This document shows, one piece after another, positions 16,063-25,250 of a stretch of DNA of 36,743 nt. Positions within the stretch are counted from its first letter, which is position 1; each line of letters begins with the position of its first letter. The notes under the pieces are model-generated. The model saw nothing but the letters and a program-made list of their open reading frames with translations. It was not told the origin of the DNA and made no database searches. Made by a program: the position numbers and the translations under genes. The stretch is from a virus, in the IMG/VR virus record IMGVR_UViG_3300042402_006430, positions 1 to 36,743 of that record; one strand, 5' to 3'.

Positions 16063-16605
16063 TTAAACAATTTTAATTTTAATATCAGGTTGTTTTTCTG
16101 TAACTTTACCTTCTCCAGTAACAACATCTTCTTGGAATCTCTGACAAATCAATTCCAATCTCAAAGCTCCCCACATCTTGAATTCACCTAAGTTCCTTTG
16201 AACAATAACCCAGTTTTCTCTAAGATGTGGAGTAAACAATCTCGAACCAATTTTAGGAGGATGTCCTACATTTTGCAAAACAGCACGATAATTAAGTTCA
16301 AACTTCATTTCATCTGGAGCATCAATTCCAAACTGATTCAATAAGTTCTGTGAAGGTATAGGCTCATAAGTACACCATAACTCAACAGGATTGTTTGAAA
16401 ATAATTTATTCCTCGCTTCCAAATAAATAGGGTCAATCATATCAGGACTGATTATAACCTCATAATAATAAATCGGAGATCCACCTCTCTTGATCGCCTC
16501 CTGATCCCACAAATTAAAAAGGTCGTGTGTTCGATCCAATGGATCGAACATTTGAGTACTACCTCTTAATTGATATGGAGTCCCATCCAAATTACATATA
16601 GCCAA
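16063..16605 (-). CDS. Probable neck/virion structural protein with TTG start
   Basis: 180 aa. The start is TTG at 16605, because a near-perfect AAGGAGG site lies 4 bases before it and no ATG fits. The segments SPIYYYEVIISPDMIDPIYL and EFKMWGALRLELICQRFQED resemble head-tail connector or neck proteins of T4-like phages (gp14 region), but the length is below T4 gp14 (256 aa). It sits between the very large 1090-aa protein and the Thr/Ala-rich protein, 17 bases after the former. The neck assignment is tentative. Confidence 0.6.
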   Translation of the reverse strand: MAICNLDGTPYQLRGSTQMFDPLDRTHDLFNLWDQEAIKRGGSPIYYYEVIISPDMIDPIYLEARNKLFSNNPVELWCTYEPIPSQNLLNQFGIDAPDEMKFELNYRAVLQNVGHPPKIGSRLFTPHLRENWVIVQRNLGEFKMWGALRLELICQRFQEDVVTGEGKVTEKQPDIKIKIV

Positions 16606-16622
16606 GATCCCTCCTTAAATTT

Positions 16623-19600
16623 TTAGAATGCAAAACGCCTTCTAGCCATATGCTCAGACAAAGAAATCCATCCATTTCCATATGTTGATTCAACTTTGGG
16701 TTTATTCGGTTTACGACCACGCTTTTTAGGACCAACTGGCGCTACTGGCGCTACTGGCTTTATTCTATTTTTATTCCAATTCATGTATTCCCTGCTGCCG
16801 GGAATTTCGGGAGCAAGCCTATTATCGTCAGTTGTACTATCTGGACCTATAACATATCGTGATTTTGGATCTGTTGCAGGATAGGGATAATATTTTTCTC
16901 CGGGAGCCATTCCCTGCATTCCAGTAACATATTTATTCATGAATTCTTTTCCAGCATCAATACCAATTTGACTTGGTCTTAAGCCAGTAAGATAGGCATT
17001 GCTGGTAGGACCATGCATTGTCCAACGACCAACTGGAAGAGATTGAAGCCTTTCTCCGGGCATAGCACGAGGTAAAGGAGCATTAAAGTCTTTCTTTACT
17101 TCTTCGCTGTCCAAACGAGGATCATTTGCTTTGTTCAAAATATCACGCAATGCTTTCAATCTTCCAAGAGGCTTTTTACCTGCCATACCCTTGTTGCTAG
17201 CATATGGACTTGCCTCTGGATCATTATCGTATTTTACAAGGAAAGGTGTTTCTACTGGATCTGTTAATTCAGAACGCTTTATGTTTCCTAGTACGGAAAC
17301 TTCCTTGTCTGTCAACAACTTAAGTTCTTTTATTTCCTTTTCAAGATTAGCTACTTGATTTTTCAGATCATCTCTGCTATTTCGTAAATCACTCAATAGC
17401 TTAACATCTAAATTTCCAGCTTGTTTTTCAAGTTCTCTAATTTTATTTTCATAAGAATCTAGTGTTTGTTTAGCATAAGACAACTCAGATTGTGTTCTCC
17501 ACAATTTTATTGATGCCACACTTGATCTATGCTGTTCACCGGGATCAATTGCGCCCGCCAAGGGCATGTACCAAGTAGAAGAATGATCCTTAGTATACAA
17601 CTTATTGATTGATTCAGCATCAAATCTTCGTGCTCCACCTCCATATTTATAAGGATAATAGCTGCTTGCGAATTGATCAACAACGAATAAAGGCAATTGT
17701 TGTTTTTTTATTCTTTCCTGATCAAGTTTGTAAAGTTTATTTATTTTACGAAGAGTATCATCTGCCATTATTTTCTTTTCTTGATCACTTACTTCTCTCC
17801 TTGCTACTTGTTGAGGAGTTGTTCCCATTCTTTCTTGTGCGAAATCTCCGGGAAGTCTAGAGTATCCTTTACCCTTAATTTTAACGTGTCTAACCAATCT
17901 TTTAAGACGTGGGTCAATTTTGCCAACAGCAAAAGCTTTTTGGAAAGGAGTTAGTGGAATTTTTTCACTTTCTATTTCTTCACTTTCTGAGGGTGGCCAT
18001 TGGCTAAGTTGGATAATTTTTTCATTGTCTGAAGGTTCAGCAAGTCCAAGACCTTTAGGATCAATAGCGACTTCTTTTGCTATTTTTCTTATATCTCCGA
18101 TATATTTGTCGGCACTTTCAACATTAATTCCTAAAAACTCAGCAACTTTTTGCTTGTTCCATCTATGTTCACCATCAATGACATAAAATGCTACTTTCTT
18201 GATTTTTTTCCACTTTTCCTTGATTTGTGCGGAATTGGTCTTAGCGATTTTATCGTCAATAATACTTAAAACATTCTTTTCCAACTTTTCATCAGGTTCT
18301 GGAAATACATATTCTTCTTCTTCCACTCCTCCTTCAGGTGTTGTTTTCCTGACAATAGGCTCTCTGCTTGTACCAATAAGATTACGAGTTAATATTTTTT
18401 GCCGTTCATTTTTGTAAGTTTCTGGTTGTACTTCTGAAAGTTCTTCGACTCTTTTGGCAGTTTCTTGTTTTTGTTTAGCGAATAAATCTTGAGCACTATC
18501 AAGAATAGATTGAAATTCTTTTTGATTGGGTATTTTTGCGCCTCTAGCATCTTTTTTGATTTTATTGAAAAGTTCACGGACATGTTGAAGGAGAGATTTA
18601 TCATCATCTTTATTTCTAAAATATTTAAGTAACTCTTTAGAAAAGTCTTCTTGATCTTTATTAAGACCTAACATTCTCTTAGCTGGAGATCCTACTATTC
18701 CTGATAAAATAACTGATCGATTATCTTTTTCGATATCTATTTGTCTTTTTGTTTTTTCATCTGTAGGAATTGCCTCGAATGTTACTTGTCCAAAGTTTTT
18801 CTTAACTTTTTCAGCGAATTCTTCTGCTTGTTCCTCTTCTTCCGCATCATTTCTAGTCTTCCAGTTTTTCCCAAAAATGGTTGTTTTGTAACCAACATAT
18901 AGTGACCATTTCTTTGCTTGACTGCCAATCATGGCCATTACTTTTGATTGATCTTCTTTTGACAAAGTCCCATCAGGATTTTGCATTGCTTTTACTATAC
19001 GGAATTGTTCGCTTCCCGTTCCCGGAATGATTTCTCCCAATTCTTGACCTTTTTCTGCTTTTTTTCTTCTAGTATAATTGAGTATTCCTGATGGCCATAT
19101 GTGCATTGTGATAATTGTATCATGAGTAAGTTCGTCTAAATCTACAAATTTGCCACGGTTTCCTAATGTTCTTTTAGATTGACGACAAATACTCCTAATC
19201 ATATTAGTAACACTGTCATCTGCCAATACTCTCTTACCATTTTCTATGTTGAAAAGTCCAAGTCGAGGCATAATTTCTTTGTCAATGTCTTTGGAAGATG
19301 CCGCAAAAGGGTTACTAGCTATTTGTTTGCTTTTGATTTTTGAAGCTTGCCTTTTTTCTCTCATTGCAGCTACTTCTTTTGCTCTTGCTTTTGCTCTTGC
19401 TCTTGCTCTTAATTCTTTTATTTTTTCATTTTGTTCTTTTGTTCTATATTTTGACGCTTCCTTTTCTGCTGCATCATATGCTATCTCTTCTGCTGTTTTT
19501 GGCTTCTTTTTCCTTGCAGGAGCAACATATGGAATTTTTTTATATGGATATGGTTTATCGTATTCTCTTCCTAAGCGTGGATCATAATAACTTAATTTAC

Positions 19601-19895
19601 TTCTATCAAGGTTTTTTTCTTCTACTTCTTTATCAAATGCTGCAAGTTCTGCTTCGTAATCTTCTGGATCTTTATCAACCAATCTATAACTACCTGAACC
19701 TTTAGGAACCCTTTCCTCTAGATCGTCAAACCTAACTCTTTTATAGGGGCTTGGCCTTTCACCTTGTCCCAATTTACCAAGCGCTGATTGCTGATAAGTA
19801 TCAAGTTCATCTTTGTAATCTTCTGGATCTTTTTCAATCCATGTGTAATCAGATGGTGCTTCGGTGAATAAAAGCCATGATCTAAAGTCCAACAT
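16623..19895 (-). CDS. Very large protein with capsid-targeting-like start and sigma-factor-like segments
   Basis: 1090 aa. It starts MLDFRSWLLFTEAP, like other leaders here. A KDPEDY motif occurs twice (about 22-27 and 75-80), and residues 150-190 are a basic Arg/Ala/Lys helix. Residues 226-272 (VTNMIRSICRQSKR, DLDELTHDTIITMHIW) read like a sigma region 2. Residues 576-605 (HRWNKQKVAEFLGINVESAD) read like a region 4 helix-turn-helix. A coiled coil follows (about 800-862), and the C-terminus is basic. I infer a packaged protein that may act on host transcription soon after injection. The sigma resemblance is by eye only; a structural core protein is the main alternative. Confidence 0.7.
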   Translation of the reverse strand: MLDFRSWLLFTEAPSDYTWIEKDPEDYKDELDTYQQSALGKLGQGERPSPYKRVRFDDLEERVPKGSGSYRLVDKDPEDYEAELAAFDKEVEEKNLDRSKLSYYDPRLGREYDKPYPYKKIPYVAPARKKKPKTAEEIAYDAAEKEASKYRTKEQNEKIKELRARARAKARAKEVAAMREKRQASKIKSKQIASNPFAASSKDIDKEIMPRLGLFNIENGKRVLADDSVTNMIRSICRQSKRTLGNRGKFVDLDELTHDTIITMHIWPSGILNYTRRKKAEKGQELGEIIPGTGSEQFRIVKAMQNPDGTLSKEDQSKVMAMIGSQAKKWSLYVGYKTTIFGKNWKTRNDAEEEEQAEEFAEKVKKNFGQVTFEAIPTDEKTKRQIDIEKDNRSVILSGIVGSPAKRMLGLNKDQEDFSKELLKYFRNKDDDKSLLQHVRELFNKIKKDARGAKIPNQKEFQSILDSAQDLFAKQKQETAKRVEELSEVQPETYKNERQKILTRNLIGTSREPIVRKTTPEGGVEEEEYVFPEPDEKLEKNVLSIIDDKIAKTNSAQIKEKWKKIKKVAFYVIDGEHRWNKQKVAEFLGINVESADKYIGDIRKIAKEVAIDPKGLGLAEPSDNEKIIQLSQWPPSESEEIESEKIPLTPFQKAFAVGKIDPRLKRLVRHVKIKGKGYSRLPGDFAQERMGTTPQQVARREVSDQEKKIMADDTLRKINKLYKLDQERIKKQQLPLFVVDQFASSYYPYKYGGGARRFDAESINKLYTKDHSSTWYMPLAGAIDPGEQHRSSVASIKLWRTQSELSYAKQTLDSYENKIRELEKQAGNLDVKLLSDLRNSRDDLKNQVANLEKEIKELKLLTDKEVSVLGNIKRSELTDPVETPFLVKYDNDPEASPYASNKGMAGKKPLGRLKALRDILNKANDPRLDSEEVKKDFNAPLPRAMPGERLQSLPVGRWTMHGPTSNAYLTGLRPSQIGIDAGKEFMNKYVTGMQGMAPGEKYYPYPATDPKSRYVIGPDSTTDDNRLAPEIPGSREYMNWNKNRIKPVAPVAPVGPKKRGRKPNKPKVESTYGNGWISLSEHMARRRFAF

Positions 19896-19949
19896 AATTT
19901 CTGCCCCTTTGTTTTATTTACTTGTTAACGCAATTTTTTAATGATATTT

Positions 19950-19994
19950 TATAAAAAAAAACAAAAACCCCAATCCCAAGAGATTAGGGTTTTT
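19950..19994 (-). terminator. Rho-independent terminator
   Basis: AAAAACCCCAATC / GATTAGGGTTTTT (19963-19975 and 19982-19994) forms a 13-bp stem with one mismatch and a 6-base loop. A long T tract follows on the minus strand. It ends the 20015-20437 gene and precedes the 1090-aa gene. Confidence 0.8.
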
Positions 19995-20014
19995 GAAATT
20001 AAATTATATATTTT

Positions 20015-20437
20015 TTAATCAAGAGTAAGTCGTGGGGTAATTGCGATCTCGCCACCACCGGATGGTAAGGTGAACGGAGCCGTGGAAAATCTTTCCACCC
20101 ACAATAAATTAGATGTCAAATCAGTAACATAATAACCGTAAACAGTAACTGCTGCCGAAAAATAGAAACTTTGCTCACTATATGCCGCTGAGTTAGTCCC
20201 AGCAGTAGATGTGGCTACAGTCCAGTTGGCACCATACAAAGTAATAACAGAGTAGCCAGAAGCAGTTGTCTCAGTCAAATCACCTATTGAAGTCGTTTTT
20301 GAAGGTACATAGTTGTTAGTATATAAACGCAAGATTCTTTCGCCCCCTGCGGAGCCAGCAGAACCATCCTGTGCCAACTGATTAACGATATATTGCAACA
20401 TCAAAATGTCGCTCTCGTTAGGAACTACCAATGCCAT
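20015..20437 (-). CDS. Virion surface-type structural protein
   Basis: 140 aa from the ATG at 20437, chosen because GAGGTATTT precedes it; an ATG seven codons upstream lacks a site. It begins MALVVPNESDILMLQYIVNQ, and ILRLYTNNYVPSKTTSIGDL is followed by TLYGANWTVAT and YGYYVTD. This matches a short beta-sandwich protein repeatedly found among virion genes of tailed phages, often as a decoration or fibre-associated protein. It is closed by its own terminator and so is expressed as a single gene. Confidence 0.65.
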   Translation of the reverse strand: MALVVPNESDILMLQYIVNQLAQDGSAGSAGGERILRLYTNNYVPSKTTSIGDLTETTASGYSVITLYGANWTVATSTAGTNSAAYSEQSFYFSAAVTVYGYYVTDLTSNLLWVERFSTAPFTLPSGGGEIAITPRLTLD

Positions 20438-20465
20438 AAATACCTCTTCTTGCGTCATTTTATAT

Positions 20466-20482
20466 ATGACAATCTAATTTTT
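20466..20482. repeat. Inverted repeat in divergent promoter region
   Basis: GTCAT at 20455-20459 and ATGAC at 20466-20470 flank a TTTATAT core in the gap between genes starting at 20437 (minus) and 20501 (plus). TATATAAAA on the minus strand is a candidate late -10 box. An operator role is speculative. Confidence 0.25.
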
Positions 20483-20500
20483 TTTGCACTACTATATTTT

Positions 20501-21109
20501 ATGGCACTCAAAAATAAGGACGGATCTCTCTACACACTCCAGAAACCAAACCCAGTAATGAAACAACAATCATTATGGAATAATGAAAAATTTATACTTC
20601 ATAATATGAAATGTAAACCTGAAATAAAAGAAGATGATAACATCATCACCTCAGTTGAAAACGATACCAATGAATTCATATCAGAACTAAAAGAAACTAA
20701 ACCAGAAGAAAAAAAACCCGAAGAAACAGAAAACACACAAATATTTGAAAGAAAAATAGTCGTACACCAAGATCTAAAAAGAATCGAAGAAGAAAAAAAA
20801 CCAGAAATTGAAAAGGTTTTTGTACACTGCCTTCCAGCAACAGTAAGAACAAAAATCGATGAACTATATGGAGATGTCATAAAAACAGTTCAATACGGAA
20901 ACCCAACTTCATTTGAAGGAGTAATACTAAACAATCGTGATGTTGATTTTGAACTATGGACAGATACCGATAAAATAACAATAGGATCTATACTTTACCC
21001 GAAAACAAACAACAAACGCTGGTGGAAAGTTAAAAACAAAGAACCAAAAGCAGATGGATTCATCCTTTATTGCATACTTTCAGATTATCAACCATCATTC
21101 GACTCTTGA
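20501..21109 (+). CDS. Charged probable structural protein
   Basis: 202 aa from ATG 20501 (MALKNKDGSLYTLQKPNPVM). The longer frame from 20393 lies antisense to the neighbouring gene. There is no ribosome binding site; ACTATATTTT runs straight into the ATG, suggesting a leaderless mRNA. The first 100 residues are a charged, probably disordered Glu/Lys/Thr-rich region. Residues 105-202 form a beta-rich domain (VHCLPATVRTKIDELYGDVI, ILYPKTNNKRWWKVKNKEP). The N-terminal phrase is one I associate with tailed-phage virion genes, but I cannot name the protein. It converges with the next gene by 15 bases. Confidence 0.65.
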   Translation: MALKNKDGSLYTLQKPNPVMKQQSLWNNEKFILHNMKCKPEIKEDDNIITSVENDTNEFISELKETKPEEKKPEETENTQIFERKIVVHQDLKRIEEEKKPEIEKVFVHCLPATVRTKIDELYGDVIKTVQYGNPTSFEGVILNNRDVDFELWTDTDKITIGSILYPKTNNKRWWKVKNKEPKADGFILYCILSDYQPSFDS

Positions 21110-21373
21110 TTTTTTATCAGGAACTATACTAACAGCCAAACCAAGCTTACTTAACTGCTCATGATGATCAGCAACAGCCTTCATATAAGCCAATTCATAT
21201 ATGTCTGTCACAAGATGAAAAAAAGCCTTTAGATCACCTTCTGTCGCCATCGCAACACCTATACGCTCAATAATATTCTCGTTCTGAGCGTATCTCTCTT
21301 TCAAAACCTCAAACATCGTTTTCTTAACATGATGAATCTTTGGGTTTACCATCATGTCCATCCAATTTGTCAT
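21095..21373 (-). CDS. Small helical protein coupled to the 953-aa protein
   Basis: 92 aa, wholly helical (TMFEVLKERYAQNENIIERI, FHLVTDIYELAYMKAVADHH). Its ATG overlaps the stop of the preceding large gene as TAATG, with an AGGGAAG site upstream, so the two are made together. It is not recognised. It could be a chaperone or an internal head protein partner. Confidence 0.65.
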   Translation of the reverse strand: MTNWMDMMVNPKIHHVKKTMFEVLKERYAQNENIIERIGVAMATEGDLKAFFHLVTDIYELAYMKAVADHHEQLSKLGLAVSIVPDKKSRVE

Positions 21374-24231
21374 TAATTATCTTCCCTTTGCATTTTAATT
21401 AATTCTTCAATCTTATTCATCATCATATCATAGTCTTCTTTTCTAAACTTGTCTTTTATAACATTTATTCGACTCTTAATGGCATTAAGAGTTGGTTCAA
21501 ATGCTAACGCAAGTTTCGGATCGAAAACAATATTAAACAAGTTTTCAGGAGTTCTTTCTGCTCTCATCAATTTCATATAATTGACTTTTTCAGGAGAAAG
21601 CCTTCTGATTCTATTGATTTGTGATTGAGGAGTAACAGCAGAAGTAGTAGGAATGGCAGGAGCGGTAGGAGAGGTAGGAGAAACTCCTTCTATAGTTTTA
21701 GTTAATGCATTCTGAACAGCAACCAAAACTTCTTCCAAACCTTCAGAATCTCCCATAAATTGAGGATCAGTTTCTAAATCTTTTCCAATTTCAATAACAT
21801 ATGCACTGAACTTTGATGATCCCTGAGGTAAAAACTTACCACGAATTGCTGCTTCAGGCATACTTGACTTTTCAGCGTTAAGTTCTTCCATAGCATCATT
21901 TATTTGTCTTTGAATCATTGCATTTGGTCTTCTAGCAATAACTCCTGTTGGAGGAACTAATTTGGCTTTTTCTATCACATCCTTAACTACTGGAAGTTCT
22001 TTGAAAGCAATAATCATTCTGTTCAGATCATAACCTTCTTTTTCCCAAGCTTCAATTTGAGATTCTGCATTTTGTTGAGCTATTTTAGGAGGTAATGTAT
22101 TCGCACTTCTGTAAAAACTTGCAAGCATCATTGTCAAATCTTCAACAACAGCAGTTGTGCTGTAAGACATGTTCATGATAAGATTGCCAAGCTCTTCTTT
22201 GCTAATATTTGTATCCTTTCTCTTGTCCTTAGCAGCCTTAGATTTTTCTTCAGCTTCTTTAGCATCTGATTCCAATTTGGCTAAGTCTCTCAAATAGTTT
22301 GACATATTTGCAGGATCATAAGGGAAATCATTGTAATCGCCAGTATGCTGTATTCTAGTGCTGGACAAAGGATTCTCTTCTCTTGTCTGCCTCGTTTCTG
22401 CATCTTGAGATCTTCTTCTTCGTGTTCCACCACCACCAGACCAACTTTTTTGAGAAAGTAAGTTGGTTGCAGTATGTGCCATTCTCTCAATTGCTTTACT
22501 TAATTGTCTTCCAGATTTGTACTCGTTACTTACAGAGCCTTGTTCGCCCTCTTCTGGCTCAAAAAACAAATCATTGTCAAAGTTGTTTTCAATGTACTTT
22601 AATGCAAAACTATAAATAAGAGGAACATTTTGAAGCATCAAATACTTCTCATGATCAGTTTTACCACCACAATTAAGATTGTTGATACACCTAACAACTC
22701 CTTTTAGTATGTAAAAATACATATCACCACTTTGATCAATAACAGCAGAAGCTTCTCCATTTTGGACACTATGGCTTGCCATAGGTTGATTTGAAATGAT
22801 AACTTCAAAGGCCCTCTGATATTGAGCAGTTGCCTTGATAAGAGTCATCTTTTTTGCCGTGTTGTGATTGAGGAATAATCCTCCATCCTTAGATATTTTT
22901 TTGCCACTTGGATCAATATCATCAGTGATTTTGATGAAATCTTTTTTATGACCAACAATCATATTTGGATCATGTCTTTCTCTTTCTCCGGGTTCAATTT
23001 CTCTGTAAAAATGAGATTTTTTAACAAGAGGAACCCATTTTCTACCATCATTTTTGAAAGGAAGGAAAAGTGGAGGACCAATAATATCCTCTCTAATCTC
23101 ACCCTTGACTTTTCTTGTTCCTAAAGTCGCATCAATACCTTTTGGATAATTAGGTGGATATGGAGGACTTTTAATTTCTACTTTTTTATTCTTGAAGTCA
23201 GCCACAAGTCTCTTAATCGCTTCTTTTTCTATTACATCTTCTTTGATGTCTTTTGCACCACTGTGCATAAGCCTATGCTCTTGTCGGACTATTTTTTTAT
23301 ACCTTTCAACTTGTCTAGCCCTTTCAAATGTATCTTCATATCCTGTATCCATCCATTTGATTTTTGGATCAGAATTATCAAAATCTCCTAAAATACGGTG
23401 AGCATTTAATTCCATATATCTTTTAACAGCACGATCTATTTGATTTTCTGTTGGGAATTGCATTCCTCTTACCACATTAGGTTCCCCTAGAGTCCCTCTT
23501 ACAGGATCTCTTAATTCAAAACCATATTTCCCTTTTGTTCCCTCAAGCCCAGAACCACGCAAATGTTCTTGGCCCTTTGTCCTTTCAAGCTTGTGATAAA
23601 GTCTTCTCAAATAAGGATGAGCTTTAACAACAAGATCTTTACCACTTCTTTTGCCTCCTAACTGCTCAGGAGGCTCGCCATTTTCTTTTGGCATATAAAT
23701 CAGATCCTTGACAACAAAATCTACTGAATTAGGGTCGTCAACAACTTGTGCGTTATCTTCATTTTTAGAGTAAAAATGATCATTAGCGTATTTCTCAGCT
23801 AAATTATTAAACTCATCATCAGTTAAATCACGAGTCCAACTAGGATTGGAAGAAGTATTGATAGTTTCTATTTCTTCTTCACTCATTCCAAAAGGCTCTG
23901 GAATATTCATTATTTCTCTTGCCGTTTCTTCCGACCTTTCCTTCAAGAAATTTTTGATTGCGACTATAAGTTCCTTAAAACCTCTCGTTGCCTTGATTTC
24001 ATGCAATTTTTCAATTTGCTTGAAAAGCATTTCATAACGCTGATGAAGAGCCTGACCCCAAAGATTATAATTAAATTGCTTCAAAAAATCGATATCATCT
24101 TGGTCAAATTGCACGGATTTTCTTACAACTTGGCGCTCTTTAGCCATTTCATCTAAACGAAAATCAAAAAATTCATTGTATCGCCCTTTTCCAGTTGTCT
24201 TAAAAATATATTCTTTGAATGATTTTAACAT
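21373..24231 (-). CDS. 953-aa protein with capsid-targeting-like start
   Basis: Start set at ATG 24231 (MLKSFKEYIFKTTGKGRYNE), because GGATTG precedes it and the leader then matches the motif shared by other genes here; an in-frame start 18 codons upstream is possible. The protein is hydrophilic and mostly helical, with no catalytic motif I can name. Notable parts are a charged N-terminal helical region, a central PPYPPNYPKG and FLPFKNDGRKWVPLV beta region, a compact segment with FYILKGVVRCINNLNCGG (about 530-560), an Arg-rich GGGGTRRRRSQ linker, and a Pro/Thr/Ser-rich stretch near 865-890. It is probably a packaged head protein. It is similar in style to the 1090-aa product but not obviously homologous. 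Confidence 0.7.
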   Translation of the reverse strand: MLKSFKEYIFKTTGKGRYNEFFDFRLDEMAKERQVVRKSVQFDQDDIDFLKQFNYNLWGQALHQRYEMLFKQIEKLHEIKATRGFKELIVAIKNFLKERSEETAREIMNIPEPFGMSEEEIETINTSSNPSWTRDLTDDEFNNLAEKYANDHFYSKNEDNAQVVDDPNSVDFVVKDLIYMPKENGEPPEQLGGKRSGKDLVVKAHPYLRRLYHKLERTKGQEHLRGSGLEGTKGKYGFELRDPVRGTLGEPNVVRGMQFPTENQIDRAVKRYMELNAHRILGDFDNSDPKIKWMDTGYEDTFERARQVERYKKIVRQEHRLMHSGAKDIKEDVIEKEAIKRLVADFKNKKVEIKSPPYPPNYPKGIDATLGTRKVKGEIREDIIGPPLFLPFKNDGRKWVPLVKKSHFYREIEPGERERHDPNMIVGHKKDFIKITDDIDPSGKKISKDGGLFLNHNTAKKMTLIKATAQYQRAFEVIISNQPMASHSVQNGEASAVIDQSGDMYFYILKGVVRCINNLNCGGKTDHEKYLMLQNVPLIYSFALKYIENNFDNDLFFEPEEGEQGSVSNEYKSGRQLSKAIERMAHTATNLLSQKSWSGGGGTRRRRSQDAETRQTREENPLSSTRIQHTGDYNDFPYDPANMSNYLRDLAKLESDAKEAEEKSKAAKDKRKDTNISKEELGNLIMNMSYSTTAVVEDLTMMLASFYRSANTLPPKIAQQNAESQIEAWEKEGYDLNRMIIAFKELPVVKDVIEKAKLVPPTGVIARRPNAMIQRQINDAMEELNAEKSSMPEAAIRGKFLPQGSSKFSAYVIEIGKDLETDPQFMGDSEGLEEVLVAVQNALTKTIEGVSPTSPTAPAIPTTSAVTPQSQINRIRRLSPEKVNYMKLMRAERTPENLFNIVFDPKLALAFEPTLNAIKSRINVIKDKFRKEDYDMMMNKIEELIKMQREDN

Positions 24232-24312
24232 ATCAATCCTTTTAACAATTCCAGTTCTACTTATTCTATATAACAACAGAATCATTCATTTTTTAAGCAA
24301 GGTAGCAAGTAT

Positions 24313-25203
24313 ATGAGTAACACAATTTATATCCCAAGACCAACTCAAGATCAATATAATTCATTATCATGTAAAAGTGGTTGCGGAAATGGAGGAGGAA
24401 GTTGTGGAGGATTAGGGCCAACAGACCCTATTTATAATATCGGACCACGCAAAAATCGTGAAAAAGTTCGTGAACAAATCAAAGATTATGTCCTGACAAT
24501 GCTAGGAGCACCTGTACTACCACTTGAACTAGATGACCAACAACTTGAAAATAGTATAGATTTTTCTTTGCAAATATTTGAAGATTATGCCCCAGCTGAA
24601 TACTTTCAATACTATTCATTTTATACATCACCCGGACAAAGCGTCTACGAACTTCCTCCCGATGTCGGATTCGTTCGCCAAATTTCCTATAAAGAAACTG
24701 CAAACTACGCATTCTCTGCATCAGACCTCGGAGGAGTAATCCCTCTCGAATACATGGGAGCAGGTGCATATGGATCAATTGCAGGTGGCATAAACCCACA
24801 ACAACCAGTCTGGGGAAAAATGAGCGATTGGGTTCTCTATAAACAATACGAAGATATGTATAACCGCATCTCAGGACAACAAGGAGGATGGGAATACCTC
24901 GGCGGATATAGACATGTTAAACTTTATCCAGTTCCATATAGAACATACCCAGTCATCGTCCGATACCTACAAAGAAAACCAGACTTCCAAATCGTAACTC
25001 AAGCAATGCAAGAAGGAGCTCTCGCTTTTGCTAAAATTATTCTTGGAAGAATACGCTCAAGAATCGGAAATCCACCCGGCCCCGGTGGAGGAGTACAACT
25101 AGATGGAGCAGCTATACTCGCCGAAGGAATTCAAGACAAAAAGGATTTTGAAGAAAGATTATTGGTAAGATTTGGAGATTTATTGCCCATAAAAATGATG
25201 TAA
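24313..25203 (+). CDS. Neck protein, gp13-like
   Basis: 296 aa. After a Gly/Cys-rich start (CKSGCGNGGGSCGG) the sequence EQIKDYVLTMLGAPVLPLEL, SIDFSLQIFEDYAPAEYFQY, VWGKMSDWVLYKQYEDMYNR and HVKLYPVPYRTYPVIVRYLQ follows a pattern I associate with gp13 neck proteins of T4-like and cyanobacterial myoviruses (T4 gp13 is 309 aa). gp13 forms the ring joining head and tail. AAGCAAGGTAGCAAGTAT precedes the ATG. It is divergent from the 953-aa gene. The Cys/Gly-rich leader is unusual and similar in style to the small CGCG proteins at 35062 and 35340. Confidence 0.6.
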   Translation: MSNTIYIPRPTQDQYNSLSCKSGCGNGGGSCGGLGPTDPIYNIGPRKNREKVREQIKDYVLTMLGAPVLPLELDDQQLENSIDFSLQIFEDYAPAEYFQYYSFYTSPGQSVYELPPDVGFVRQISYKETANYAFSASDLGGVIPLEYMGAGAYGSIAGGINPQQPVWGKMSDWVLYKQYEDMYNRISGQQGGWEYLGGYRHVKLYPVPYRTYPVIVRYLQRKPDFQIVTQAMQEGALAFAKIILGRIRSRIGNPPGPGGGVQLDGAAILAEGIQDKKDFEERLLVRFGDLLPIKMM

Positions 25204-25219
25204 TATTTTTGGTGAATTG

Positions 25220-25250
25220 ACTACATTATAGCATTTTACTATAATGTAGT
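25220..25250. repeat. Perfect 12-bp inverted repeat abutting a start codon
   Basis: ACTACATTATAG (25220-25231) and CTATAATGTAGT (25239-25250) are exact reverse complements around a 7-base loop. The second arm ends immediately before the ATG at 25251 and contains TATAAT. It lies 17 bases after the neck gene stop and has no following T run. It may be an operator, a bidirectional promoter or an RNA hairpin. Confidence 0.75.

Noticed and set aside
17608-19705. Several hydrophobic plus-strand frames that look like membrane proteins
   Set aside because: All are antisense to the 1090-aa gene; Lys/Glu-rich coding read backwards gives Phe/Leu/Ser-rich shadows.
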